Assembly: GCF_024362695.1 (NCBI RefSeq)
Contig: NC_065404.1
Coordinates: 13,122,604 to 13,186,603 of the forward strand
DNA length: 64,000 nt
Direction of reading: 5' to 3'
Source of the DNA: Pectinophora gossypiella
Taxonomy: Eukaryota > Arthropoda > Insecta > Lepidoptera > Gelechiidae
Shown piece after piece: positions 25,601 to 37,040 of the stretch (positions are counted from its first letter, which is position 1; every line of letters starts with the position of its first letter). The translations under genes and the position numbers were made by a program. The notes beneath the pieces were generated by a model that saw only the letters and a list, made by a program, of their open reading frames with translations, was not told where the DNA came from and did no database searches.

Positions 25601-27281
25601 GTAAATTTTTTCATATTACAAAGTTTCCATGACATAAATAATACAATATATTACCTAATTAAGTATTACGGGCGTTTTGCGACTTCTTACATTAATCTGT
25701 TAAAATGTATATTCAACTAAAGTTTTCCTTTAAACGCTGCATGAAACGTCTATCGTACTTCGCGTGTTCGTTTAACTCAAAGGAATGCTCATTTTCTCCA
25801 TGCGTCGGATCGATATCATCGGATACCTCATTAATTTGTGTTATCGTGTCCATCAGTTTATAACTTTATAGCTGCGATCACGAAATTTGATGATTTTACT
25901 ATAGATTTATGTTCATCAACTTTATTGCTACAATAAAGATTTCTGAAGAGTGTTTGTGATAACATAACTTTCAATGACTCAGCCAAATGCATCTATAGGT
26001 TTCAATTCTATTTTATTAGTCGTCTATAGTATGATACTTCAAGCACTCAAGTAAATAGCTAAAGTTGTAAAGTGGTCACGTAGCGAAATGTTGGAATGCA
26101 TCTCGCTTGGAAGCCTTGACTCTTGGGCCAATGTCAGCTAAATGCCAAAAGGTCGAAAAGCTCTGCACTCGCCTCGCTAAGCAAATATTGATGTTGTATA
26201 AAATTATCTCAATAAACGGCAAATCTACTCTTTACACACCATTGAACTCTGTGTAAGGGATAACCTATTATAATGGAAATTTATTGACGATAGGCTGTCG
26301 TTTTTTTAACTGAATCTGATGCGTCTCTTCCAAAGATATATTTCAGTTTTACCAAGTTACGCTTCGCCACCGTTCAATGTGCAATGTTATCGATTCAACA
26401 TGTTTTTGTTGCTAATGAAATCCTAATCCGATAACAAGTTATCGTATACCATGATTAGTTACTTTGACTAAATTCTGATAAAGCGTTCACCTATGTCATC
26501 TATTTTGTAGATAATGGAGTAAAGTATTATAAAAATAGACTACGTAGTAGATGTAATATTCTTTTAAACATAGTAGTATTTTGGACTTTCATGGGAGACT
26601 ATGTGTGTTTAAGGAGCGAAAATTGTGTGTCAGGATCTTAGTAAGTGAAATTCCGTGGTTTCTGCATAACCTAACGGTAAATAGGCGTTATATTTTATAC
26701 ATGTGTGTTAGTATGAGTATTTTGGAAATGTAATCTCGGAGAAAAATGTGTGTTTATATGAGGTACTTAATTATAATGGCGATCATTTGATGATTTTGAA
26801 TGAACTCCTAACCTTTAAATTAAAATATCTGGTTATCCACGATTTTTCAGTGGAACATCATAAATATATAAACGTTTTAAATGTCCTACTTACAAAAAAG
26901 TAATTAAACGTATTGAATTTTTTTTCTCCTTTATTTACGCACGTATAACCACGTATTTATTTCTTGCGATATTATGTATTCAAGGTTTTTAGTTTTTACT
27001 GAACGTGATACATGGATACTTATAATATAACACGCAATTTATGTTTCTTGTTGCAGAAGGTCGACCCCGAGCTGATCTTCACAAAACAGGAGAAGATCGG
27101 CAAGGGCTCGTTCGGCGAAGTGTTCAAGGGCGTAGACAACAGAACACAGCAGGTTGTTGCCATCAAGATCATCGACTTAGAAGAAGCTGAAGATGAAATC
27201 GAAGACATACAGCAGGAGATTATGGTGCTATCACAGTGCGATAGCCCATACGTCACTAAATACTATGGATCATACTTAAAG
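7685..27281 (+). CDS. GckIII: Germinal-centre kinase III (STK24/25/26 type), 5' part, distal-start isoform
   Basis: Coding exons visible: 7685-7699 (MAFSE, donor GAG|GTGAGT) and 27057-27281 (75 codons, acceptor TTGTTGCAG|AAG, donor TTAAAG|GTAAGT), joined in phase 0; the gene continues beyond. The second exon begins KVDPELIFTKQEKIGKGSFG, with the glycine loop IGKGSFGEV (residues 19-27), the ATP-binding lysine of VVAIK (residue 42), the acidic stretch DLEEAEDEIEDIQQEI of helix C, and SQCDSPYVTKYYGSYLK. These are near-identical to Ste20-family GCK-III kinases, which phosphorylate Ser/Thr in polarity, tube-morphogenesis and cell-stress signalling. The exon is distinctly richer in GC than its flanks. 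The rest of the kinase domain was not found up to 64000. The ATG context (GAGTGATGG) is good. The intron between these exons is 19.4 kb. Confidence 0.93.
8417..8488 (+). repeat. Short imperfect tandem duplication
   Basis: Two copies of about 28-30 bp (8417-8444 and 8459-8488), sharing AAAAATGTATAT and ACTCATTACAG. Confidence 0.6.
14811..14978 (-). mobile_element. tRNA-derived SINE, short form, with 10-bp target duplication
   Basis: Direct repeats GTCAATAATC flank it exactly (14801-14810 and 14979-14988). On the minus strand it begins with a tRNA-like head: A box TGGTCTAGTGGTTAGAGCG (14970-14952) and B box GGGTTCGATTCC (around 14930-14917). It ends in an AAAG-repeat stretch and an A/T-rich tail. 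Compared with the 339-bp copy at 51688-52026, the middle of the body is missing. Confidence 0.88.
16583..16601. promoter_or_regulatory. Two adjacent CRE/bZIP-type sites
   Basis: TTACGTCA (16583-16590) and TGACGTCA (16594-16601) lie 11 bp apart, one helical turn. These are consensus half-palindromic and full CREB/ATF sites in the kinase intron. Function is inferred from motif only. Confidence 0.35.
20397..20690. promoter_or_regulatory. CpG-rich block upstream of proximal kinase exon
   Basis: About 290 bp rich in CG dinucleotides in otherwise AT-rich intron, ending in ...CTTGCAGACTTTCGCG. An open frame of 93 codons crosses it, but has no recognisable content and is probably a by-product of the base composition. 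Possible promoter or enhancer for the start at 21877. Confidence 0.35.
20935..21170. promoter_or_regulatory. Second, stronger CpG-rich block
   Basis: Around 20990-21080 the sequence is nearly all G/C with many CGs (runs such as CCGGAGCGCGCGTGGCCGCC). Overlapping open frames on both strands (to 146 codons on the minus strand) follow from the lack of A/T-rich stop codons. It sits about 0.7 kb before the proximal first coding exon and is the likeliest core of its promoter region. Confidence 0.4.
21807..21811 (+). promoter_or_regulatory. Initiator-like TCAGT before proximal first exon
   Basis: TCAGTGCG matches the arthropod initiator 66-70 bases before the ATG at 21877. No clear TATA box or DPE was seen. 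One of several possible start sites. Confidence 0.3.
21877..22164 (+). CDS. Alternative first coding exon of the kinase (proline/glycine-rich, 96 codons)
   Basis: ATG at 21877 opens a 288-nt frame ending at a strong donor (GCAAGT|GTAAGT) in phase 0, exactly the phase needed to join the shared kinase exon at 27057. The peptide starts MWGAAVSNPPHYHYVQGPGG, is rich in Pro, Gly, Ser and His with GPGGPV repeats, and ends in a basic/proline segment (KVPPQPARPAPIRPSHSKN). No domain or signal peptide is seen; it is likely a disordered N-terminal extension that puts the catalytic lysine near residue 133. Codon third positions are GC-biased, unlike the intron. It could instead be exon 1 of another plus-strand gene, but the phase, donor and location favour an alternative promoter of the kinase. 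Confidence 0.72.
22165..27056 (+). other. Intron between proximal first exon and shared kinase exon
   Basis: About 4.9 kb without a supported exon. It contains a short telomere-like run (22895-22910). A moderately GC-rich unclassified patch lies around 24935-25140, in which GTAAAATTGG occurs twice (near 25000 and 25035) next to similar CG-rich words. Open frames at 23793-23984 and 24383-24583 look like chance. Confidence 0.5.
22895..22910 (-). repeat. Interstitial telomere-like run (TTAGG)3
   Basis: The plus strand reads three CTAAC units plus one base; this is the insect telomere unit TTAGG on the minus strand. Such short runs are common in lepidopteran DNA and need not mean a former chromosome end. 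Confidence 0.4.
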
Positions 27282-30020
27282 GTAAGTCTCCGCTTATTAC
27301 CGCATTATAGTCTTAAATTAGCCCGTCTTGTGTACATATGACGTACATTAGTCATAGTGAGACTGACAATATGTCCATATCGAGTTACTTTGCAGCGTGA
27401 GATAAAATTGTATGGATATTTGCTCTTTATCATGTCAGCGGCGTTAGGGGCTTGTGGCATCAATCATTGTCTGTTGAGCCTATCCTATTTATCTACTGGC
27501 GAGCTTTTGTGAGAGACAAGGATCACGCATAATGGACCCATTACATAGTACATCCATCTACTCAGATACGCAAACCGAGCTCTCCTGCGGACAGGGCATT
27601 AGCGAATGATTTCGCACATTCAGCGTTGCGTTTTCGATATCCAAACGATGGATCGCGTGACATTATTGCAGCGTGACGCACAGGATTGCGTTGCAGTTTC
27701 GCAGTATTATTGCTGCTTACCGAGCTGGAATCAGAAAGCGTCGGCAGCATGAAAATATTTAGAATAATTGTTTCAGAACATTCTACGGAATTACGACTGT
27801 CTCTCTTGTAACTGTACACCGGTGATATTATTTCCAGGTCTTGTAATAAGATGTCGGCTGAGTCGTGACTGTGTGAAGTAATATTCTTGTGACAGACAAG
27901 CAATTTTACTTACACGTTATTGTGACCGAAACAAGCTGCGATTCGGTTTATTAGATTTCAACGATTACGTAATGCTCCAGTTTTAATGTCACGAAATTGT
28001 GGCAAGTTACTAGCGAACGTTCACCCGATATCTGATCGCGTAATTCGTTTGCGTGCCTTACCACGTTGTAGTCGAAACGATGTCCGTCACGAAGTCTTCG
28101 GGGTCAGAACATGCCACGTAACTGGTTCGCTGCCTATTCGGGTTCTTAACAAACTCATATTGAAATATCTCATTAATTATCTAAATCATGCATTAGATTT
28201 TATCAGCTAACGATAGATCGACGCAAATCTTTACGCTCTAACGTCATACTCTCTTAACATAAACATAGCTGGGATTTTTTTAACAAACCAGAGTTGTTTC
28301 ACTATTGAACACGTAACCTTTAAAATTTGACCTCACTTCCTTACGTACCGTAAATTATCTGCTATAATAATTCAGACAAACTTATGATAATATGAATGAC
28401 GTAGCGGAAGTTATATGATGTCATCTATTTTGTTACGCTTCAAAGAATGTCAATGTAAACTTTAATATTTTGTAACGGTTAAAATCGACCTCTAGCAATA
28501 TCCGTGACACGATTTGGCCAGGTCCCAAGCGGGTAGTTAGCACAGAAAGAGATTGACAAGCCAGAGGTTCATAAATCACGTCGCATTGCCATTCTTACCT
28601 GACGCGATGAGTAAATGTATGTGGGCGTGAGACGGATTTGGAAACAATACTTCACTGATGCCCTCTAAAAATAGATTATCGATTTCGTAAACAGCCATTA
28701 GAAAGTCGCCTGAGGTGTTCTCGAAGTTTATAGAGGATTCATAAAAACATGAAAGACCTTTAGAGCGGAACGACAGTCATCAGAGAAGGGTTGCGACCGA
28801 AAAAACAATTCCAAAACGGATGTCCAAAACGAATCCCACATCATGATCCCCTTCAAAAGCACGAATAGAATGGGTGGCATCCCGCCAGGACGGACAATAA
28901 TGTCTGCCCGGTTATGATCGATATTTACATTTTTATTGTTCCACAGTTCGTACCGTTTTATTAATGTGGCCCTTGTTTATGACGGCTATAACGTGACCAA
29001 ACGGCGGGACAGGTCTTGCTGTATTTGATTAACCGTGGCTTTTAATTCTTCAATGAATTGGATCAATACCGCCCTGGGATCCTAAAGCTTGTTTACAAAC
29101 ATTCTATTCCACTTTTTATTGGTGAATAATTGATCCTCGTGTTATTGGATCATAGAAATTACTCAAAAGTAAGTAAAATTATTTAGTTTCGTGGACTCAT
29201 TCTAGGCGGAAGAGCTACTTAAACTAATGGTTTTGATATGTTGCATTTCCCATTTTGCGCATCGCAGCGAGTGCATGTTGCTATTGCAATCTTGACACAC
29301 TTTCGAATGCCGTTGTTATGCGTGGCTTGCAAAATACGATGCAATGAATGCGAGTAGGGGCTTCAATCTGCAAGTTGAACACATCTTTAGTTTCTCTTTA
29401 ATCATCGCTTGCAAAATGCTTCTTCTGAAATATCTTATGAAACATACAATTATTTTTGTGTAAGTTAATAATCGTGATTTTGGGTTGCAATACTCATCAA
29501 ACATCAATCATGTTTCTGGGGTGTAAAATTAGCTCCACTTGTGATAAGAGCGACGACTCAATTAACCAAAAGAACTTGATATTGTGACAACACTGTTTTG
29601 CAAGTGTGTTCCACTTTCGTCCTCTTGCATAAACGAGTCTGCCCTTTAATATGAGTTGCGTATTTACAAACAGCACTGAAATCTTATTTTATGATTCACC
29701 AAGTGAATGAAGTTCTAAAATAAGGTCAAAGTCGTTTGGGCGTTTGGCACTAATTGACTTATGGAAATTAATATAAAATGTAGTTAGCAGGACAACGCGT
29801 AGCCTATTTACAGCGCGTTTGTGACGCATGGTGGTGACACGCGAAACCATTAACTCCATAACACTAGTGTACGCTACTGACCATGAAATTCGCCATGGCG
29901 GCGTAATATTGTTACGACTCGCCCTTGAGTTATTTTTGTCTTATTATGTGTTAACATTTATTCACCATAATTATTTTTTACATATAGGTATTTTCCCTAT
30001 TCCGGGATTTCAATGTATTA

Positions 30021-30041
30021 TTGTTGTTGTTGTTGTTGTTG
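30021..30041 (+). repeat. (TTG)7 microsatellite
   Basis: Seven perfect TTG units. On the minus strand this reads as a CAA (Gln) run in a chance frame. Confidence 0.9.
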
Positions 30042-30335
30042 TAGACGGATCTGTATGATTTCCCAAGACACATTATAGTCATCGCGATTTGTTCTAGAGA
30101 GAAAGTGTGGTAATGCCGCGGCTATGTTGCAATCGAAATGATTTGTGTTATTTGCCTTGCGGCTGAGGGAGTTCTTTTGTTTTCTTACATTGCTTGCATT
30201 ATCTATCTTGAACAGTCTTCTGGCTATTGAGGGCTCCATCGAAAGTTTTAGTTTCTTCACTGTCGATGTTACAAGTTAGCAAGATAATATTTATTTGTAT
30301 TGTGCGTCATTGTATTATAATGTTATCATTATCAT

Positions 30336-30460
30336 AAATAGCCTACGCTCGTCCACTGCTGGACATAGCCCTCTCCTATCTCACGCCACTGACTCTATAC
30401 TCGGCTTTTCTCTTCCAGCCGCTGCCAGCCACCTTACAGATGTCATCACTTCCCTAGTCC
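30336..30460 (-). repeat. Dispersed repeat fragment resembling an RTE-type retrotransposon 3' end
   Basis: On the minus strand the segment ends with GTCCAGCAGTGGACGAGC followed by TAGGCTATTTATGATAATGAT. A CAGCAGTGGAC end (peptide QQWT) followed by a short simple tail is typical of RTE-like elements in moths, as I recall it. The fragment is diverged and non-coding. Confidence 0.5.
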
Positions 30461-31827
30461 TACATTACACTATTATAATGTATTCGATACTTATAAGTAT
30501 TTCGTATAAGAATGTATTAAGGAAAATCACGTTTAATCACAATATTGTATGATAATTGTAGAACCACCAACGGCATGCATTTGACTCAGATACAGATAGA
30601 ATGTTGCGCTACTTTGTTCCATTTTATTGGGCTTACGTACACTGAAGACATGAATGAATTTGAATGTGACGTGAATAAGCTTTTTGTGAAAAAGGCTTTT
30701 ACGAAACAGAATTGTAAACGCGGATGTCGGAACGGCCGAGAGAGGTGAAGGACGGCGGTGACTCACCAGGCGTTTAGTAACGAAAAAAAAACCGAAAAAA
30801 TGTCAAGATTCCTCACTGGTTATATTTTGTTTGATAAAAAAAAACTATGCGTTCATAGTTTATGCGTTAAAAATAGTTGGATACAATTAAATTTAATCGT
30901 TTTCGGGTATACGAAAAGTTAAAGCTTGATTTTTGTTTCTCCTGGTTTATTTTCGAACTTAATTCATTCGGTAGTTCATTCAACAGTATCGTCGAGTGCT
31001 GCTAAAACCTCAACAAGGCAAACTCGACGGTACATTACTATGAAAAATGATGGTAAAGTCCCAGTCTAAACACGCGCCCCATTCATTTCATGGTCACGTA
31101 CGTGTTGTTTACTGCCCACACCGCACGGATCTCGAGCAACCTCATCGTAAACAAGCTCATTTATCATCCGATCCATTTCGACTAATTGCTACTTATTTAT
31201 TTCCTCTATTAATTTCCTCTTTGTTATAATTAATCTCGGGAGGAAAAATTCGTATTTGCGGGGTTTTTAATATTTTCTGTTGTTCATTTTGTTACGTATT
31301 ATTCAGTTAGTCTTACCTTTTTTACTGAGTCACCTTTACTTCTGTTAATATGTTTTACATTGTTAATAAAAAGTTTTTATGTTTTTGGGATTTTCCCTTT
31401 CAACACTAAGGTAACTTAAGCGTCTTTCTATTCTTAAAGACTTGGCGGAAACGGTGGTCGAGAGTCTAACGATGACTATAAAGTGCGTCAGCTAGGGAGC
31501 TGTATGTAAACGCATTAGGGCCACCTTGACCTCTTGAATGCCAACACGAGTCAAGGTTTAACCAACCTTATTGATGCTTTTCACAGACTTTCCTTTACTA
31601 TACCCTCTGCGCCCTTACACGAAACACGCATTCTCTCGATACTGCCGCCAGGGGATATCTTCTTTCAAGTCAAATCTTAAGAACACTTCTATAAGATCGT
31701 TGATGGATGTGGAATAATGTGGATGTCAAATTCGTAATATCAAACCTATCCTATAAACAACGCTTAATAATTATGGTTCTGGTAATCGTGTTCTTATTTG
31801 TACCGTCCTTCAGCTTGCCTGCAATGC

Positions 31828-31863
31828 GGGCAGGGAGAGGCGAGGGGCGGGGCGGCAGGAGGG
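31828..31863 (+). other. Dense G-run cluster, possible G-quadruplex
   Basis: Five runs of three or four G at 31828-30, 31833-35, 31844-47, 31849-52 and 31861-63 within 36 bases, including GGGGCGGGGC (an SP/KLF-type site). It is strongly out of character for the AT-rich surroundings. Folding is inferred. Confidence 0.5.
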
Positions 31864-34030
31864 TAGCATTCCGCTTCTGAACTTGGAAGGTCAAGTTCTA
31901 AAAGTTCGCAGTATGCCTTATTTATTGGGTATCTGTTTTCGACGGCTCGATTTGAACTCAATTATGATGCCAAGGTTTCAATGTTGTTCTGGTTTGTAAA
32001 CGCTGATGTTGTTGATTAGGCCTGATTTCGTTAAACTTTGTTTTTTTGTTGACGTTACCCCGAAACTTCGTTTATTCAGACAAGATAACTTTGTTTTCTT
32101 TCAACCATTAAATTAGCTTTTATTTTCTCAAAATTTAATTGTATTGTTTAATAGAATCGTAGAGCAAAGATATTCACGGGGTTTGTTCGGTTTGATCAAG
32201 GCCTCAAAAGGAAAGCGTCCATCTTCTGCTTTGAATCAATGCCTCCAATCTAATATCGGAAACAAACCAACGCGTTTTTATCTGCTATTTGAGATTGAGG
32301 TCACTTGCTATTCATATTTTCGATATTTCTGATGACATTTTGAGTGAGATGTCTATTTTAGGGTGATATTTCTCAATTTCCTGTGTTCCACTTTGATTTT
32401 ACGATTTGTCTTGAGCTCGCTTTGAGTCGTATTTACGGATTCTGCGTTTCATCTTATTCAAAACGGATTTTAGATTAGGAATTATAAGAGATTCCCGGGG
32501 AGGCGATTACCGCCTTTGTGTTTACATTTTGGACTGGGTTTGCTAACACAACGCTAATCTACGAGAATTTAGAATTTGTATTTAATCCCGGCGAGAATTA
32601 ATTGTTTAACTGAAAGTGAAGGTAAATAATAATTCATTCAATCGTTTACAATTGTAGATTGGTTATAAATTAGTAATACGAATTAAAAGGGAGGATCTAT
32701 CATTATTGTGGTCGCTGTTCCCTGATGATGACATTATTACGATCATGATTTAGTAACGGAACTGCTGATTGGTTTTTGGTAGGCTCTATTGATTCCATTA
32801 CATCCATTATGATCGGTTGGATCCTGACAAATTGACAGTGACTTGTTCCTCCACAGCTTCTTAACAAATTAAATTTTGATTCCTCACCCCTTACGAGTGG
32901 TCGCTGGTTGTCTATGACTAATGGCGTCTTTAATTTCAAAAGATGGAGACGAATGAGATTTTATTACTTTATCTGTCAGTCCCCTAAAGTTCGTTATGCA
33001 CTTTGCATATATCTACGACTTTCCTTAAAATTGAATTACACTAAGCTTTGCAATAAATATTAATGTAGTCTCATTTTAAGAAAAAATACATTAAACATTA
33101 TTACCCTTTAAATATTTTAGAGGGCCAAAGTAATATTTTCCAGAATTAGAGGCTACGAGGAAATGATCTGTAGGATCTCCTGTGAAAAAAAAGTCTATTG
33201 TATCCATAATTTATACCGTCCTATTAATCAAACTCTGAAACAGAATTATCTTATTACATTATTAAATGGGAAGAGGCGCTCAATTTTCCTCTTAATTTGT
33301 GTACCTAACTTCCAGAATTTCGCTGCGTATTTGAAAACTAAAAAAAAACATCCATCATCATTCTTAGTAGCTGTTCATTTGTTACTAGGGAACGCAACGT
33401 CGATCGGTGTTTGCTTTACATTGACATCCCTGAGAACATTTGCTGTGTAATCCTACATAAACCTTAACAGGATCGGTCTAAGTCCGATGAATGCTAACGA
33501 CCTGTCTGGATCTACTCGTGTAGGGAGATCATTGCCTTGGCAAGAATCGATGATCCTGATATAGCGATTGGCACTATACTATGCTGATTGGGATTCAAAC
33601 ACAGAATAACTTTGTCGTTGTTACCTTTTGAATTTATATGCTAGTTAGTATCTAAGTAACGGCGCTGACGTCAAGATGTTTTAAAAGGAAATAATTATTG
33701 GGTCAGTGACTGTTATTACTTATTAGGTATATACAGAATATTGGATTTTCTGTTATTTTTTGAGTAATACCAATCGTAAGGATGAATAATAAAGAACAAA
33801 TTTATTACAATGTCCTTTATTATCTCTTTACTGTTTGATGACGGCAACTTGTCTTCTATTGGAGAACAGGTTATGTCAATGGAATGTTATGAAATGTTAG
33901 ATTAACCGTCGTCAATGACGCGTCTGTGTCATAAAGCCACGAGACAAAGGGGGCTGCAGTCGAGCTAAGCCTCGATTACATCTGAAGGCATAATGCTATC
34001 TGAATAATACCTGCAACACCGGTCGGCGGT

Positions 34031-34087
34031 CTCAATTCCAAGTTATATCGACAGGAATTGAGTCAATACAGTGACTGCTAGTCACTG
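34031..34087. repeat. Two adjacent perfect hairpins
   Basis: First: CTCAATTCC (34031-34039) pairs with GGAATTGAG (34054-34062). Second: CAGTGACT (34069-34076) pairs with AGTCACTG (34080-34087) with a three-base loop. Confidence 0.6.
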
Positions 34088-34242
34088 GTTCGTCGCTAGA
34101 GACGTTATTTTGCTAAGGTTGCTTATATTTGTTTTGTTATATTATTAGGTTTTAAGATACTTAGAACAGTTTCACGTACGAGTATCTACTACATAGCTAA
34201 ATAGTTAATTATTATTATCATAGTTGTATATTTTTGATTACC

Positions 34243-34776
34243 TCAATAACAATACTTCGTAAATGTGTCAATTATTCTGTTTTTGTTTGGCAATTTATTG
34301 TCATCAGTTAATAACGTACATGTCCTAGACACACTTAAGTTTAGCACATTGTAAATGAAATGATGTCCTAACCGTAATGTGATAACTAACTCCGTGGTAC
34401 GCGACAATGTGTCGCGATCCAGTGTAGGCCGACAATATCCTGAAGCCGTCAACGTAACCGGTCGTAGGCAAGTGCGCATTAATACTGACATAGCCGTAAA
34501 TTGTCGACGCAAGATGTTGATAGTAGACACAAGACGCGGCATGTAACGACGTCTGCGACGATAAACAAGATTACTCGTAGCTAGATGTCGCAGATATAGT
34601 AGTGTGTCGCATTGCATGGCCTTTAACATTGCGCAGATACTACTACCGGTCTGCGTACCGAAGAGGACAAGAATAACTAGTCCGACCGTCCATTCTAATC
34701 GTGGAGGCAGTATGTTTATTTGTCGCATTACTGACATACTCACCAAAATATTACCAAGTCGTTTTGACACTTTCAA
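34243..34776 (-). other. Unrecognised 177-codon open frame in a CG-rich patch
   Basis: This is the longest frame outside the named genes and the transposase. The product is basic (a run of five Arg, residues about 73-77), has one weakly hydrophobic stretch near residues 30-50, and matches no family I know. Base composition is unusual: CG dinucleotides are frequent, and TGTCGCA or its complement core recurs (34586, 34605, 34721; TGCGAC at 34554). A perfect hairpin CGCGACA/TGTCGCG lies at 34400-34416. The open frame may only reflect composition. No promoter or splice context supports it as a gene. Confidence 0.25.
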
Positions 34777-34981
34777 GTTGTTTACTCATCCACGCACTCT
34801 TAGGTATTTCTAATAATATTATAAGTACTTATTTGTGTGGTTATATCGTAAAATTGGATGTTTATTAATTACTGTTCTTTGGATTTTGAAGTAGGTTGAA
34901 CTGTACGTGATGGATGGGGCATCGAAATCCGCAAGTATAGTAATCCATGCTACAAGTTCGACGTCAGAGTCTATCGTGTCG

Positions 34982-35007
34982 ACGCCAGTTAATCTCATTA
35001 CTGGCGT
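34982..35007. repeat. Perfect hairpin
   Basis: ACGCCAGT (34982-34989) and ACTGGCGT (35000-35007), 10-base loop. The stem extends outward through CGTCG/CGACG pairs after a two-base bulge. Confidence 0.5.
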
Positions 35008-36568
35008 AGCGTCGAGGCTTCCTTAATAACTTACACCGCCGCCGCGGTTTGTTATCCGGGCTCTGACGAGTTTTGGACTTAATTGAATATTCCTGTTCAA
35101 TTATAAGGAATTACCGCCATTTGCTTCGTTCAGTGAAGATAACAGATTTAATAAAACAGAGCAATCTATGAGTGTGAACTGAACCCTACAATAGTTTTTT
35201 AACCTCTGGAATTGGGTAGGTATATTAAAGAGTCGATTACCTTGTTTACATGAATTTCCTGTTTATCGTGACCGGTGTCATAATAGGACGTACTTCGTAT
35301 CTAGTGGAGTGGATGGAATTGATGCCATTAGCGGACATTAGCGCTAACTCGATAACGAGCTGGGTCTTCGACTCACCGGAGCCAACCTGTAAACAAGGGT
35401 CATATTATGCCTGCTAGCTCAAACAGGACACTGTCAGAAATAAATCTTTCAATAAAATCACTGCCTTTCTACGCCCGATATTACTCAAAGTGCTTTCGAA
35501 AGGTCGTGTTAGCGACGATGACTCCGTTAATTCTCTCTCACTTTTTTTGCTTCCATTTGACCTGTGGAAATGAACCGGCGTTCGCTCGAAGCGATTCAAT
35601 TAATCCGACTTTAGATTGCACACGGCCACGTTTGTTATCTACCACATAGGAAACTTTTTACGGTGGGCTCGAATTCAATTTACTATCGGGGTCGCTATGC
35701 CCGCCCCGGCTGTCGTCATTGCGATTAATTGGATAAATCCTAAACACGCTACTAAGAATATAAATTACGACACAATCAAAATAATTTACGTGGTTAATTA
35801 TTTAAGTGTGGAGCTTGAGGAAGTTGTAATATCAACCGGTGCGTAAAAAAAATGACCACTTGTTTCGTAACTTACTGCCGTGGTTCGGGTTCGTTATCCT
35901 TTGCCGACCTTGCAGCTGCTATAAATTCAGTAAATTGGCCGCAGGAGGCGCGCATGCGTCACTGAGGCCGATGCGCTCAGTTTCGCAACGAAAGCGTATA
36001 CGAATACAAAGTATATGTCGTGTTTGATCCAAGAAGAAACCGGATCAGCGCGCACGCAGGCAGTGGCTCTAGTCTCTACGTAATTCCACCTGTTACCGTT
36101 TACTAGTTTTTGCAGCTGCAACGATTACATGGGTTTAAATGGAAACGGTTGAAATTATCCAGGGTGCCTACAAACATAACATTTTCATTGTTTCTGAGAA
36201 ACAAGAGTTCTTATAAAAATATCCAAAAATAAACAAAATATTTTGCGGGAAACTCCAGTTTCGATTTTCTCGGACAGTTGAGGCAGGTGATTGAAAGACG
36301 TCGGGTGCCCATCTCGAAAGCGGGAGATAAATTCCGGATTACCCGGGCGCAGCTGACTGTCCGCTTAGAAAATTGAAATTGGCGTCTTCGTCCTCTCGAC
36401 TTGTATTTTCTTGGGTACATTCGGCTTCGGGTGCGATGAATTTATGACCACTCATACTGCCAACGTCGTTTACCACTTGGAAATCCCCCCGGGGAATTTG
36501 TGATTCACCTTGTGTTATTTTTTTCTTTTGGTTTTTTTTTAAATAAAGGTCCAGTCAAATGCACCGTA

Positions 36569-36615
36569 ATATTCACAGAACCACCGTAATATTTGATCTC
36601 AGTTTCTGTGAATAT
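36569..36615. repeat. 12-bp perfect inverted repeat, 23-base loop
   Basis: ATATTCACAGAA (36569-36580) and TTCTGTGAATAT (36604-36615); beyond a bulge, TGCA pairs with TGCA. The loop repeats CACCGTAATATT from the left flank. Confidence 0.6.
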
Positions 36616-36935
36616 ATGCAGGACGGAAGGCAATTAGGTCAGGCCAATAAAACATTAATGTGCACGGGTCGTTCCACCGCAACTAATGTTGCACTAGTCA
36701 GGTCAGTGTTTTATTTTTCCGTGGTTTTTCGGGCTTTAAGTAAGGTGATTTTGTATAGTAAATACTACAGGATTAGACGCACCTCTTCCTTTTTTACACG
36801 AATAGCTAAGGTCTAGAACAGCTTGCCGCAGTTCGTGTTTCCAAAATATTATAATCAAGTTTTAAGGCTAGGCTAGGGTGAAAAGGCGTAAGGTACAGTG
36901 CGGGTTAGTGCAGATGTTTAGATTAGTACATAGTA

Positions 36936-37040
36936 CAGGACCAACGTCTTAACGTTTCACAAAGTGATTTCGACAATGTCCCCATAGGGAATCGAATCTA
37001 GACCCCCAGATCTAACATAACCACTGGACCATTGTGGCAG
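36936..37040 (-). mobile_element. Degenerate tRNA-derived SINE fragment
   Basis: Contains GACCAACGTCTTAACG, AAAGTGATTTCGACAATGTCC and GGGAATCGAA ... CCACTGGACCATTGTGGCAG, in the same order as the 339-bp copy at 51688-52026. The B box is mutated (GAATCGAATCTAGAC on the plus strand). Confidence 0.7.

Noticed and set aside
27562..27903. 113-codon minus-strand frame just after the kinase exon
   Set aside because: No recognisable motif, no splice or promoter context, and antisense inside the presumed intron.
29891..29900. Perfect palindrome CGCCATGGCG
   Set aside because: Ten bases is too short to be notable and there is no context.
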